DNA of 52,547 nt, from contig NZ_JYLN01000017.1 in the NCBI RefSeq assembly GCF_001439735.1, positions 1 to 52,547 of the forward strand. The letters are read 5' to 3'. Shown here piece after piece: positions 7,520-16,300 of the stretch. The DNA comes from Pseudomonas paralactis. GTDB taxonomy: Bacteria > Pseudomonadota > Gammaproteobacteria > Pseudomonadales > Pseudomonadaceae. The position numbers and the translations under genes were made by a program. Every line of letters begins with the position of its first letter. The stretch's first letter is position 1. The notes under the pieces were generated by a model, which saw nothing but the letters and a program-made list of their open reading frames with translations, was not told where the DNA came from and searched no databases.

Positions 7520-8713
7520 ATGAAAACCCTGAAAACTCAAGTCGCCATTATTGGTGCCGGTCCGTCTGGATTGCTGCTCGGCCAATTGCTGCACAACGCG
7601 GGCATTCAAACCCTTGTTCTAGAGCGACAGAGCGCCGATTACGTGCAAGGGCGCATCCGCGCCGGTGTGTTGGAGCAGGGTATGGTCGAGCTCTTGCGTG
7701 AGGCCGGGGTGAGCCAACGCATGGACACTGAAGGGTTGGTGCACACCGGCTTTGATATTGCGCTTAACGGCCAACGTGTTCCCATCGATCTCAAGGCATT
7801 GACCGGTGGCCAGTCGGTGATGATCTACGGCCAGACCGAAGTCACCCGCGACCTGATGGCCGCCCGCGCAGCCGCCGGCGCTACCACCCTGTACGAAGCG
7901 TGCGATGTTCAGCCCCATGATCTGAAAACTGATCGACCCTGGCTGACGTTCAACCATCAAGGCCAAGCCTATCGCCTGGAGTGCGATTACATCGCCGGGT
8001 GCGATGGTTTCCATGGCATCGCCCGGCAATCGATTCCGGCAGAGGCGTTGAAGGTATTCGAACGGGTCTATCCCTTCGGTTGGCTGGGGGTGCTTGCCGA
8101 TACGCCGCCGGTACACGCCGAGCTGGTATACGCCAAACATCCACGGGGTTTTGCCCTGTGCAGTATGCGCTCCCCGACGCGCAGCCGTTATTACCTGCAA
8201 GTGCCGCAGGACGAGGCCGTGGAGGATTGGTCGGATGATCGTTTCTGGGATGAGCTGAAAACCCGCTTGCCCGCTTCATTGGTGCAGCAGTTGGTGACCG
8301 GCCCATCGATTGAAAAAAGTATCGCGCCGCTGCGCAGCTTCGTGGTGGAGCCCATGCAGTACGGGCGCCTGTTCCTGCTTGGTGATGCCGCACATATCGT
8401 CCCGCCCACCGGCGCCAAGGGGTTGAACCTGGCGGCCAGTGACGTGAGCACGTTGTTCCGGATTTTGCTCAAGGTGTATCGCGAAGGGCGCCTGGACTTG
8501 CTGCAACAGTACTCGGCGATCTGCCTGCGCCGGGTGTGGAAAGCCGAGCGGTTTTCCTGGTGGATGACCTCGATGCTGCATGAGTTTCCCCAGGCGGATG
8601 CCTTCAGCCGGCGCATTGCCGAGAGCGAGCTGGACTATTTCATTCACTCGGACGCCGGGCGCAAAACCATCGCAGAAAATTACGTCGGGCTTGCGTACGA
8701 GCCTATCGAATAG
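7520..8713 (+). CDS. pobA: 4-hydroxybenzoate 3-monooxygenase PobA
   Basis: A 397-residue flavoprotein hydroxylase that converts 4-hydroxybenzoate to protocatechuate with NADPH and O2, feeding the beta-ketoadipate pathway. The FAD-binding G-A-G-P-S-G is at residues 12-17, and the second FAD motif G-D-A-A-H-I-V-P-P-T-G-A-K-G-L-N-L-A is at 288-305. Length matches the family (about 394). I chose the ATG at 7520, giving MKTLKTQVAIIGAGPSG, rather than the open frame extending to 7448; GAAGG lies 11 bases upstream. Transcribed away from its AraC regulator; the later protocatechuate genes are not in the window. Confidence 0.95.
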   Translation: MKTLKTQVAIIGAGPSGLLLGQLLHNAGIQTLVLERQSADYVQGRIRAGVLEQGMVELLREAGVSQRMDTEGLVHTGFDIALNGQRVPIDLKALTGGQSVMIYGQTEVTRDLMAARAAAGATTLYEACDVQPHDLKTDRPWLTFNHQGQAYRLECDYIAGCDGFHGIARQSIPAEALKVFERVYPFGWLGVLADTPPVHAELVYAKHPRGFALCSMRSPTRSRYYLQVPQDEAVEDWSDDRFWDELKTRLPASLVQQLVTGPSIEKSIAPLRSFVVEPMQYGRLFLLGDAAHIVPPTGAKGLNLAASDVSTLFRILLKVYREGRLDLLQQYSAICLRRVWKAERFSWWMTSMLHEFPQADAFSRRIAESELDYFIHSDAGRKTIAENYVGLAYEPIE

Positions 8714-8779
8714 CCTGCTATCGTATCGAGCATTCCTGCGGGCGATTTTGTCCCGCGGGCCTTGCTCGAAGGTTCTGCC

Positions 8780-10297
8780 GTGACTCACCTCAATCAACCC
8801 GCCCCAACCGTTCCCGCCGTGCGCAGCATTCTTGCTGCGCTGATGATGGCGATCTTCCTTGGTGCCCTGGACCAGACCATTGTCGCGGTGTCCATGCCGG
8901 CCATTTCCGCGCAATTTCATGACGTCAACCTGCTGGCCTGGGTGATTTCCGGCTATATGGTGGCGATGACCGTGGCGGTGCCGATCTACGGCAAGCTTGG
9001 CGATCTGTATGGGCGCCGGCCCATGATGCTGATCGGCATGGGCCTGTTCACCCTGGCGTCGCTGTTTTGTGGCATGGCGCAAAGCATGGAGCAATTGGTG
9101 CTGGCGCGAATTCTCCAGGGCATCGGTGCCGGCGGGATGATTTCGGTGAGTCAGGCGATCATCGGCGACATCATCCCCCCTCGCGAACGTGGGCGGTACC
9201 AGGGCTATTTCAGCAGCATGTACGCGGTGGCCAGCGTGGCCGGGCCGGTGTTGGGCGGTTACATGACCGAGTACTTGTCGTGGCGCTGGGTGTTTTTGAT
9301 CAACCTGCCGCTGGGCGCCGGCGCCTGGTACGTGGCCCATCGCACCCTGGTGGGGCTGCCGGTGCCACAGCGCAAGCCGATCATTGATTACCTCGGCACG
9401 GTGCTGATGATCATCGGCCTCACCGCCTTGTTGCTGGGCATCACCGAAATCGGCCAGGGCCATCATTGGCGTGACGCTCAAGTGCTGGGGTTGCTGGCCT
9501 GCGCGCTGCTGGCGTTGAGTGTGTTTGTGTGGCACGAACGCCGCGCCCGTGAGCCGTTACTGCCGATGCACCTGTTCGCCAACCGCAGTGCGGTGTTGTG
9601 CTGGTGCACGATTTTTATCACCAGCTTCCAGGCGATTTCCCTGAGCGTGCTGATGCCCCTGCGTTACCAGAGCGTGACCGGTTCAGGTGCCGACAGCGCA
9701 GCCTTGCACCTGCTGCCGCTGGCGATGGGGTTGCCGATGGGCGCTTATTTTGCCGGGCGCATGACCTCGGTGACTGGTCGTTACAAACCGATGATCTTAA
9801 GTGGCGCGTTGTTGAGCCCGCTGGCGATTCTCGGCATGGCCTACAGCGCGCCCCAGGCGTTGCTGCTCACCAGCGTATTCATGCTGTTGTGCGGCATCGC
9901 CGCCGGTATGCAGTTCCCGACCTCGCTGGTGGGTACGCAGAACTCGGTGGAACAACGGGACATCGGCGTCGCTACCAGCACCACCAATCTGTTTCGTTCC
10001 CTGGGCGGGGCGGTGGGGGTGGCCTGCATGTCGGCACTGCTGCTGGCGCTGTTGCACGACTCCAGTTTCGCCCACCTGGCCAGCGGCGCACTGGTGGCCG
10101 AAGGCAGTTCCGGCAACGTGCTGCTCGACGGTCTCAACGCAGCACCCGGCTCGGCGCAGGATGCGTTGCGCGGCGAGTTGGCGGTGACGTTTCGGCATTT
10201 GCTGATGGTGAGTGCGGCGGTGTCGCTGTTGGGGTTGGCGGCGGCGCTAGTGATGCCCAACCGGGTACTGCGCGGCCGTGAGGATAAGGCTCGATAA
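8780..10297 (+). CDS. DHA2-family (14-TM type) MFS drug exporter
   Basis: A 505-residue inner-membrane exporter. Motif C-like D-Q-T-I-V-A-V-S-M-P-A-I lies in the first transmembrane segment, motif A is G-K-L-G-D-L-Y-G-R-R-P, and there is the R-I-L-Q-G-I-G-A-G-G segment, all typical of EmrB/QacA-type proton antiporters with about 14 membrane spans. GTG at 8780 is preferred as start because GAAGG sits 7 bases upstream; an in-frame TTG at 8762 lacks this. It follows pobA by 66 bases on the same strand, so readthrough is possible, but the product is a generic multidrug-type exporter and not a known aromatic-acid importer. Confidence 0.88.
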   Translation: MTHLNQPAPTVPAVRSILAALMMAIFLGALDQTIVAVSMPAISAQFHDVNLLAWVISGYMVAMTVAVPIYGKLGDLYGRRPMMLIGMGLFTLASLFCGMAQSMEQLVLARILQGIGAGGMISVSQAIIGDIIPPRERGRYQGYFSSMYAVASVAGPVLGGYMTEYLSWRWVFLINLPLGAGAWYVAHRTLVGLPVPQRKPIIDYLGTVLMIIGLTALLLGITEIGQGHHWRDAQVLGLLACALLALSVFVWHERRAREPLLPMHLFANRSAVLCWCTIFITSFQAISLSVLMPLRYQSVTGSGADSAALHLLPLAMGLPMGAYFAGRMTSVTGRYKPMILSGALLSPLAILGMAYSAPQALLLTSVFMLLCGIAAGMQFPTSLVGTQNSVEQRDIGVATSTTNLFRSLGGAVGVACMSALLLALLHDSSFAHLASGALVAEGSSGNVLLDGLNAAPGSAQDALRGELAVTFRHLLMVSAAVSLLGLAAALVMPNRVLRGREDKAR

Positions 10298-10322
10298 TTG
10301 CGACTAACAGTACATCGCCCTC

Positions 10323-10422
10323 TGTAGGAGCGAGCTTGCTCGCGAAGAACGTCAACGATAACGCGGGCTTTCTGAGTGAACGCGGCGCCTTTGAGTTTTT
10401 CGCGAGCAAGCTCGCTCCTACA
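10323..10422. repeat. REPIN, family 1, copy 1
   Basis: A 100-bp element bounded by TGTAGGAGCGAGCTTGCTCG and its inverted copy, with a centre containing GAACGTCAACGATAACGCG. It is a REP doublet between the MFS exporter and the Cache protein gene, which converge here. Homologous copies lie at 17650, 27779, 41152, 43451 and 49638. Confidence 0.92.
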
Positions 10423-10435
10423 AAAAGCCAACGGA

Positions 10436-11275
10436 TCAGGGGCTGTAATACCCGACCGCAACCATGAAATGCCCGCTTTTGCGCACATAGGCATGTTTGT
10501 TCTCGACCTTGCCGGTCACCGGGTTTTTCCAGCGGTACTTGTATTCCCCCTGGTCCTGCTCGGCCATCATCTTGAGAATCGGCTCACCCACCGGTTTGCC
10601 GTCCGGGTCCTTGATCTTGGCGAAGTCGGTATTTATCAGGCGCAAGTGGGTGCCGTGTGCCACGTAACGCCGCGTATCCAGGTCGACCACGAATACATAC
10701 AGGTCATCCTGCAGGAAGCCGCCCTGCAATGAGTTGATTGCCTTGAGGGTGCCGGTTTCATCTTTCACCAGCGCATCCACTGCCTTGTTACGCAGCGCCC
10801 GTGCCTGTTCCGGCGTGGCGCGTGGCAGGTAATAACCCACCGCCAGGATGCGTTTGCCTACCCGCTGATAAAACACATGCTTGTGTTCGACCTTGCCGTC
10901 ATTCCAGTTTTGCCAGCGATAATCAGCCTGCTGGATACCCTGGCTTTCGGGGACCTTGAGTGCTTCCTTGAACGATTGACGCAAATCCGGCCCGAGTACC
11001 TCCGATACGTCGCGACCGATCAGCGCGGAGGAGGGCCCGCCACTGGCCAGCAGCACGCCCTGGGTATCGACCACGAAGACGTAGCGGTCCTGGTCGATGA
11101 ATTCGCCCTGGCGACTGAAGGCCGCAAAGGCCTTGTCACCGTGTTGCTGGTAATACGCCAAGGCTTTTTCCAGTAGGGCCTTGGCGGCCTGGGCATCCGC
11201 TTCCTGAGCCGTTGCGGCATGCACCTGGCTGCAACACAACAGCAGCAGCCAGGTGAGTCGGAGCAGTGTGTTCAT
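10436..11275 (-). CDS. Periplasmic double-Cache sensor-like protein without output domain
   Basis: A 279-residue protein with a signal peptide (residues 1-21, L-L-R-L-T-W-L-L-L-L-C-C-S) followed by two related Cache domains. Each half has the R/L-Y-V-F-V-V-D strand (Y-V-F-V-V-D-T-Q-G and Y-V-F-V-V-D-L-D-T) and ends in R-I-L/F-M-A-V-G-Y-Y-(L/S)-P. Such domains bind small ligands in chemoreceptors and kinases, but here no membrane helix or signalling domain follows, so the protein would be a free or lipid-tethered periplasmic binder. The start at ATG 11275 opens the signal peptide. It lies 55 bases downstream of cynS on the same strand and may belong to the cyanate operon. Confidence 0.85.
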   Translation of the reverse strand: MNTLLRLTWLLLLCCSQVHAATAQEADAQAAKALLEKALAYYQQHGDKAFAAFSRQGEFIDQDRYVFVVDTQGVLLASGGPSSALIGRDVSEVLGPDLRQSFKEALKVPESQGIQQADYRWQNWNDGKVEHKHVFYQRVGKRILAVGYYLPRATPEQARALRNKAVDALVKDETGTLKAINSLQGGFLQDDLYVFVVDLDTRRYVAHGTHLRLINTDFAKIKDPDGKPVGEPILKMMAEQDQGEYKYRWKNPVTGKVENKHAYVRKSGHFMVAVGYYSP

Positions 11276-11330
11276 ATACCCGTCCCTCGATCTTGTTGGT
11301 GTGACAAGAGCGTAGACGGTTGCTCGGGAA

Positions 11331-11801
11331 TCAGAAGGGTTTGGTTGGCAGGTATTTGCCGTCCAGGGTGATGACCGCACGGGAGCCGCCGTCCGGGTCT
11401 TCGACTTTCTTGATGTCCAGCTTGAAGTTAATCGCGCTGATGATGCCGTCGCCGAATTGCTCATGCACCAGGGCTTTCAGGGTAGAGCCGTAGACCTGCA
11501 GCATTTCGTAGAAACGGTACATGGTCGGGTCAGTCGGCACACCGCTTGGGAAGCTGCCGCGCAGTGGGACGCTTTGCAGCAGGCGGCTGGCATCCTCGTC
11601 GAGGCCGAGTTTGCCGCACACGATGTCGGCCGCCTCCTTGGGCAATGGGTGCTGGCCGAGCAGGGCGGCGGTGACGAACGCCAGGCTCAGGCCGGTGCCG
11701 TCGGTGAGGTCCTGCCATGACAGATTTTTGCGCGCCTTGAGGTCGATAACGGTATCGGCCAGGGCCAGGCGTGGGGTTTGCGCGAATTGGGATTGCAACA
11801 T
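11331..11801 (-). CDS. cynS: Cyanate hydratase (cyanase) CynS
   Basis: A 156-residue cyanase that converts cyanate plus bicarbonate to ammonia and CO2 (via carbamate) in the cytoplasm. Catalytic residues align with the numbering of the E. coli enzyme: R96 and E99 in T-M-Y-R-F-Y-E-M and S122 in G-I-I-S-A-I. The N-terminal helical domain (residues 1-85) and the C-terminal all-beta active-site domain are complete. It lies 27 bases downstream of cynT, so the two form an operon in which carbonic anhydrase returns CO2 to bicarbonate for the next turnover. Confidence 0.97.
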   Translation of the reverse strand: MLQSQFAQTPRLALADTVIDLKARKNLSWQDLTDGTGLSLAFVTAALLGQHPLPKEAADIVCGKLGLDEDASRLLQSVPLRGSFPSGVPTDPTMYRFYEMLQVYGSTLKALVHEQFGDGIISAINFKLDIKKVEDPDGGSRAVITLDGKYLPTKPF

Positions 11802-11828
11802 GGTGATGTCCTCTTGGGTGGATAAGGT

Positions 11829-12470
11829 TCAGGCAGCGTGGGCGCGGGTGGTTGGATGCTCAAGCAGGGAGACGAAGCGCCCGCTGCGTCCGTCCAGCGC
11901 GTCGATGCCGCCGGTTTCGATGTCGTACACCCAGCCGTGCAGGTTCACCCGGCCTTGTTCCAGGGCCAGGGCAACGCTGGGGTGAGTCTTGAGATTAGCC
12001 AATTGGGCGACCACGTTTTCGCGCACCAACGAATCCAGGCGTGCAGCGTCCGAGGTATGCGTACGGGAGGCATTGATCACCTTGGCCGACTCGGCATGGC
12101 GCAACCAGTTGGCCACGGCCGGCAGATGGTCCAGGCACTTGCAGGTGGAGATCGCAGTCATGGCGCCGCAGTCCGAATGCCCGCAAATCACGATGTCGCT
12201 GACCCCCAGTACCGCCACTGCATATTCGACGGTGGCCGACACACCGCCCGGCTCCGGGCCGTAGGACGGCACGATGTTGCCGGCATTGCGGATCACGAAC
12301 AGATCACCGGGTTCCTGCTGGGTCAGAAGCTCCGGGACAACACGGCTGTCGGAGCAGGACACAAACAAGGTGCCGGGGTTTTGTGTGGTCGCCAGGTGCT
12401 TGAACAAGTCGCTGCGTGGGGAAAAGGCTTCACGTTGAAATTTGCGAAAGCCATCGATGAGATGCTGCAT
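11829..12470 (-). CDS. cynT: Beta-class carbonic anhydrase CynT
   Basis: A 213-residue beta-carbonic anhydrase. Zinc ligands C39, H98 and C101 and the D41-R43 pair are visible in S-C-S-D-S-R and C-G-H-S-D-C-G. The ATG at 12470 gives MQHLIDGFRKFQ, the normal start; the frame extends upstream to 12560 but that stretch overlaps the control region. It supplies bicarbonate to cyanase and prevents loss of CO2 during cyanate breakdown. Divergent from cynR across a 112-bp gap carrying a CynR-type inverted repeat. Confidence 0.95.
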   Translation of the reverse strand: MQHLIDGFRKFQREAFSPRSDLFKHLATTQNPGTLFVSCSDSRVVPELLTQQEPGDLFVIRNAGNIVPSYGPEPGGVSATVEYAVAVLGVSDIVICGHSDCGAMTAISTCKCLDHLPAVANWLRHAESAKVINASRTHTSDAARLDSLVRENVVAQLANLKTHPSVALALEQGRVNLHGWVYDIETGGIDALDGRSGRFVSLLEHPTTRAHAA

Positions 12471-12549
12471 GGTGGTTCTCCTTGCGTCGCTGATGGGGCA
12501 AGGATGGAAGTTTTCGGCTATAGCGTCCAAGACCGGTTTATGATGATCT

Positions 12550-12568
12550 CTATAAGTCATGCCTATAG
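12550..12568. promoter_or_regulatory. Candidate CynR operator
   Basis: CTATAAGTCATGCCTATAG is an interrupted inverted repeat (CTATA/TATAG, 9-nt centre) in the gap between divergent cynT and cynR. A second CTATAG lies at 12518-12523. The form suits a LysR-type box; binding by CynR is inferred. Confidence 0.5.
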
Positions 12569-12582
12569 TTGGAGCATTGCCG

Positions 12583-13449
12583 ATGCTGCTGCGTCATATC
12601 CGTTACTTGCTCGCCGTTGCCGAGCACCGCAACTTCACCCGCGCCGCCGAAGCGCTGCATGTGTCGCAGCCGACCCTGTCACAACAGATCAGGCAACTGG
12701 AAGAAAGCCTCGGCGCGCCACTGCTCGACCGTTCCGGGCGCAGCATCAGCCTGACCGATGCGGGGCAAGCCTACGTGCGCTTTGCGCGCCTGGCCTTGCA
12801 GGATCTGGAGGCTGGCAGCCGCGCCATGCACGATGTGCAAGACCTCAGCCGCGGGCACTTGCGCCTGGCCATGACGCCGACCTTTACCGCCTACCTGATC
12901 GGGCCATTGCTGGCGCGCTTCAACCGGCTGTATCCGGGCATTACCCTGAGCATCGAAGAATTGACCCAGGACCGCATCGAAGCCGCCCTGGGTGAGGACC
13001 TGCTGGATATTGGCATCGGATTTACCGGCGAGCATGGGCCGGACATTGAGTGCGAGGCGCTGTTTGTCGAACAACTGAGCGTAGTGGTCGGTGCCAACCA
13101 TCCTCAATCAAGTCGACTTGTTTGGCTTGAACAACCCCTGGTGCTGCTGAACACCGGCTTCGCCACCCGCCGCCATATCGATGACTACTGCCGCCGGCAA
13201 GGTGTGAAACCCCGCATCGCCATGCAAGCCAACTCCATCAGCGCAATCATCGAAATCGTGCGCAACACGCCACTGGCGACCGTCCTGCCCCAAGCCCTGG
13301 CCGAGGCGCAGAGGGGGCTGCGCGCAGTGATCATCGACCCACCGCTGCCGCAGCGTACTGCCGCATTATTGAGCCGCAAGGGCGCCTACCGCAGCGCCGC
13401 GTGCAGGGCATTCGTCGAGTTGATCAAGGCGCAGCCAACCACTGACTGA
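12583..13449 (+). CDS. cynR: LysR-family activator CynR
   Basis: A 288-residue LysR regulator with N-terminal helix-turn-helix N-F-T-R-A-A-E-A-L-H-V-S-Q-P-T-L-S-Q-Q-I (about 19-38) and a substrate-binding domain. It is divergent from cynT-cynS, as CynR is in other bacteria, where it activates the operon in response to cyanate. I chose the ATG at 12583 (GGAG eight bases upstream, MLLRHIRYLLAV typical of CynR) over an upstream ATG at 12559, which lies inside the proposed operator. Its 3' end overlaps the convergent pheC-like gene by 26 bases. Confidence 0.92.
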   Translation: MLLRHIRYLLAVAEHRNFTRAAEALHVSQPTLSQQIRQLEESLGAPLLDRSGRSISLTDAGQAYVRFARLALQDLEAGSRAMHDVQDLSRGHLRLAMTPTFTAYLIGPLLARFNRLYPGITLSIEELTQDRIEAALGEDLLDIGIGFTGEHGPDIECEALFVEQLSVVVGANHPQSSRLVWLEQPLVLLNTGFATRRHIDDYCRRQGVKPRIAMQANSISAIIEIVRNTPLATVLPQALAEAQRGLRAVIIDPPLPQRTAALLSRKGAYRSAACRAFVELIKAQPTTD

Positions 13450-14197
13450 CAACACCCCCATACACACCCGTCGCCACACTCAGGTGCAACCACTGATCCA
13501 CATAGCTCTTCCAGGCCACATCATCGCGGGGCAGCAGGAAGGCTTTTTCACTGTACTGCATCGGCCGCTCAGGGTTGACCGCACACAACCCAGGCTTGAG
13601 CTTCTGCTGATACCGCGCCTCGCTGGCATCGGTAATCATCACATCGGCCTTGCCCGCCAGCAGCTCATCAAAAATCGTCACGTTGTCATGCAGACGAATC
13701 TGCGTCTGGCCCAGGTGGGCACGGGCAAACACTTCATTGGTGCCACCTGCCGGCTCGATCACTCGCACCTGGGGCTGGTTGATCTGCTCAACCGTCTGAT
13801 AACGCTGCACATCGGCGCAACGCACCAGCGGGATCTTGCCGTCGACCCCGAGGGATTGGCTGAAGAACGCCTTTTTCTGCCGCTCCAACGACACGGAAAT
13901 CCCGCCCACGGCAATGTCGCAGCGCTGGGCGAGGAAGTCCGGCATCAACGTTTTCCAGGTGGTGGGCACCCACTTGATCGTGGCGTTGAGGCTCTTGGCC
14001 AGGGATTCGGCCATGGCAATATCAATGCCCTCATAACCGCCATCGGCGCGCAACGAGGTATAGGGCTTGTAGTCGCCCGTGGTGCAAACGGTCAGGGTGC
14101 CGCGCTGGATCACATCGTCAAGACGGGACGGGGCAGTGTCGGCCTGGGCGATGTTGGTCAGGCTTGCCAGCACGCAGAGGGCCAGAGGCGCTTTCAT
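13424..14197 (-). CDS. pheC: Periplasmic cyclohexadienyl dehydratase, PheC-like
   Basis: A 257-residue exported protein of the type-3 solute-binding fold that closely resembles P. aeruginosa PheC, which converts prephenate to phenylpyruvate and arogenate to phenylalanine. Matching runs include V-x-T-T-G-D-Y-K-P, G-I-S-V-S-L-E-R-Q-K-K-A-F-F-S, P-A-G-G-T-N-E-V-F-A-R-A and M-I-T-D-A-S-E-A-R, which holds the expected catalytic glutamate. The signal peptide is residues 1-20 (start ATG at 14197). It could instead be a related amino-acid-binding protein, but no transporter permease or ATPase gene adjoins it, which favours the enzyme. Convergent with cynR. Confidence 0.82.
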   Translation of the reverse strand: MKAPLALCVLASLTNIAQADTAPSRLDDVIQRGTLTVCTTGDYKPYTSLRADGGYEGIDIAMAESLAKSLNATIKWVPTTWKTLMPDFLAQRCDIAVGGISVSLERQKKAFFSQSLGVDGKIPLVRCADVQRYQTVEQINQPQVRVIEPAGGTNEVFARAHLGQTQIRLHDNVTIFDELLAGKADVMITDASEARYQQKLKPGLCAVNPERPMQYSEKAFLLPRDDVAWKSYVDQWLHLSVATGVYGGVVSQWLAAP

Positions 14198-14444
14198 GGG
14201 GTCGAGTCCTTGGGGCACGGTCGGGGGGGCTTATTATTTCCAGCGTGGAGCAGGGTGGCAAGGTGCGGTTAAACGTGCCGAATATCGCCAGTTCATGGGC
14301 GAGGTCGGCGAGCAGGATTGGCGTTGGTACCTGCATCAGGCGTGACGGAGTTTACGGTGGCGGCTTTCGACCTTTTTTTCACGTTGCAGTGGTTAAGCTG
14401 TGAATCAAGGTCGTTCACTACCGTTTTACCCACATGAGCCCGTG

Positions 14445-15044
14445 ATGTCGCCACAACCTCCATCCCCCATCGAGACTGAATTCACCGAGCGCTGTGACCG
14501 TGAGCATGCCAGGGTCTGCGGTGATCCGCGTCCGCCAAGGCTGTTGCAGCGCCTGGCCGCGTGGCGGGATGCGCGGCTGGTTCGCCATGCACTGAAGGTC
14601 GCGGGTGAGCCAGGGCTCATCCTTGACCTGGCCTGTGGTTCGGGGCGGTTCTGGCCGGTCCTGGCCGAGCACGTCAACCGGGTGATCCTGGCCTCTGACA
14701 ACTCCCAGGCCATGCTCGACCACGCGCGCACCCATCACCCGGGCACGTTGCTCAAGCGTGTCAAAACCTTCCAGGGCTCGGCGTTTTCGATTGGCCTTTC
14801 AGCCAATGCGGTGGACTGCATTTTCTGCCTGGAGTTGTTTCGCCATGTGCCCAGCAGCGATGCGCGACTCCTGTTGTTGCGCGAGTTTCACCGCGTCAGC
14901 CGCGACACGGTGATTGTTTCCGTAAGCGTGGGTACGTCGGTAGAACAGGAGTTTCGTCAGGCTGGCTTCAAGATCCTGAATTACCAGGAATTCCTGCCGG
15001 GCTCCAAGTTGTGGTGTGTGTACGTCCTGCGTAAGAGAGGCTAA
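14445..15044 (+). CDS. Class I SAM-dependent methyltransferase
   Basis: A protein of about 199 residues with the SAM-binding motif I-L-D-L-A-C-G-S-G-R-F-W (residues about 59-70), an acidic L-A-S-D-N-S-Q-A-M strand end, and A-V-D-C-I-F-C-L-E-L-F-R-H, the order of a seven-strand class I methyltransferase. The substrate cannot be told. The start is uncertain: ATG 14445 is used, but GTG 14400 is also open and neither has a strong ribosome site. It stands alone upstream of rnd, whose GTG start is 123 bases downstream of its stop. Confidence 0.8.
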   Translation: MSPQPPSPIETEFTERCDREHARVCGDPRPPRLLQRLAAWRDARLVRHALKVAGEPGLILDLACGSGRFWPVLAEHVNRVILASDNSQAMLDHARTHHPGTLLKRVKTFQGSAFSIGLSANAVDCIFCLELFRHVPSSDARLLLLREFHRVSRDTVIVSVSVGTSVEQEFRQAGFKILNYQEFLPGSKLWCVYVLRKRG

Positions 15045-15166
15045 CCCCCATCTGTCGGACTATTCTTTATCTCCTGTCGGAGTTTTCATGATGGTGTGTG
15101 CACTGCGGATGCTCGCAAGCGCCTTTGGCGATATATACTGCGCGCCATTCTTCAAGGGAGAGCCGT

Positions 15167-16300
15167 GTGGCCATCGATATTCACTGGATCTGCGACAACG
15201 ATAGCCTCGGCCAGCATTGCGCCCAATGGCAGCAGTTGCCATTCGTCGCCCTCGACACCGAATTCATGCGGGTCGACACCTTTTATCCCATTGCCGGGCT
15301 GATCCAGATCGGTGATGGCGTACGCGCTTACCTGATCGATCCCCTGACCATCGACAACTGGCAGCCCTTGGCCGCCTTGCTGGAGAACCCGGCGGTGATC
15401 AAGGTGGTGCACGCCTGCAGCGAAGACCTGGAAGTGCTGCTGCGCCTGACCGGCAGCCTGCCCGCGCCTTTGTTCGACACCCAGTTGGCTGCGGCTTACC
15501 TCAACCTTGGTTTTTCCATGGGTTATTCGCGCCTGGTGCAAGCCGTGCTGGATATCGAGCTGCCCAAGGGCGAAACCCGCTCGGACTGGCTGCAGCGGCC
15601 ATTGTCCGAGACGCAGGTCAGCTACGCCGCCGAAGACGCGGTGCACCTGGCCGAGGTCTATATTCGCCTGCGCCCGCAGCTATCGGATGACAAATACGCC
15701 TGGGTCCTGGAAGACGGCGCCGAACTGGTGGCCAACCTGCGCCGCGAAATCGACCCTTTCGAGGTGTACCGCGACGCCAAGCTGGCGTGGAAACTGTCCC
15801 GTGCCCAACTCGCCGTGCTGCGTGAATTGTGCGCCTGGCGCGAGCAACAGGCCCGCGCTCGCGACCTGCCGCGCAACCGCATCATCCGCGAGCATTCGCT
15901 CTGGCCGTTGGCCAAATCCCAACCGGATAACCTGGCGGCGCTGGGCAAGATCGAAGACATGCACCCGCGTACCGTGCGTCAGGACGGCCAGTTCCTGCTG
16001 GACCTGATCAAGCGTGCCGGTAGCGTGCCGATGGACCAGTGGCCTCCCGCCGTTGCCGAACCGTTGCCGGTGGACGCCGCCGCGCTGATCAAGCAACTGC
16101 GCGCTCTGGGCCAGACGTTCGCCGAGCGCCTGGAGATGGCGCCGGAACTGATGCTGCGCAAGAAAACCCTCGAAGCCCTGGTCAAAAGTGGCTACCCCGA
16201 TGGGCCTTACCAATTGCCAGACTCGCTGCGTGGCTGGCGCCGCGAGCTGATGGGCCAGGCGCTGCTCGACAGCCTGGCCAATGCCGGAGAACAGCCTTGA
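15167..16300 (+). CDS. rnd: Ribonuclease D
   Basis: A 377-residue 3'-5' exoribonuclease for tRNA and stable-RNA 3' trimming. The DEDD exonuclease domain shows Exo I A-L-D-T-E-F-M-R (D30, E32), Exo II H-A-C-S-E-D-L-E-V-L and Exo III Y-A-A-E-D-A-V-H-L (DEDDy type), followed by HRDC domains (K-L-S-R-A-Q-L-A-V-L-R-E-L-C-A-W-R-E). The GTG at 15167 with AAGGGAG upstream gives V-A-I-D-I-H-W, the family start. Its TGA overlaps the start of ycgL. Confidence 0.95.
   Translation: MAIDIHWICDNDSLGQHCAQWQQLPFVALDTEFMRVDTFYPIAGLIQIGDGVRAYLIDPLTIDNWQPLAALLENPAVIKVVHACSEDLEVLLRLTGSLPAPLFDTQLAAAYLNLGFSMGYSRLVQAVLDIELPKGETRSDWLQRPLSETQVSYAAEDAVHLAEVYIRLRPQLSDDKYAWVLEDGAELVANLRREIDPFEVYRDAKLAWKLSRAQLAVLRELCAWREQQARARDLPRNRIIREHSLWPLAKSQPDNLAALGKIEDMHPRTVRQDGQFLLDLIKRAGSVPMDQWPPAVAEPLPVDAAALIKQLRALGQTFAERLEMAPELMLRKKTLEALVKSGYPDGPYQLPDSLRGWRRELMGQALLDSLANAGEQP

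Noticed and set aside
8276..9535. Long minus-strand open frame (419 codons)
   Set aside because: Antisense to pobA and the MFS gene, extremely rich in His/Gln/Arg, no domain; a codon-bias shadow.
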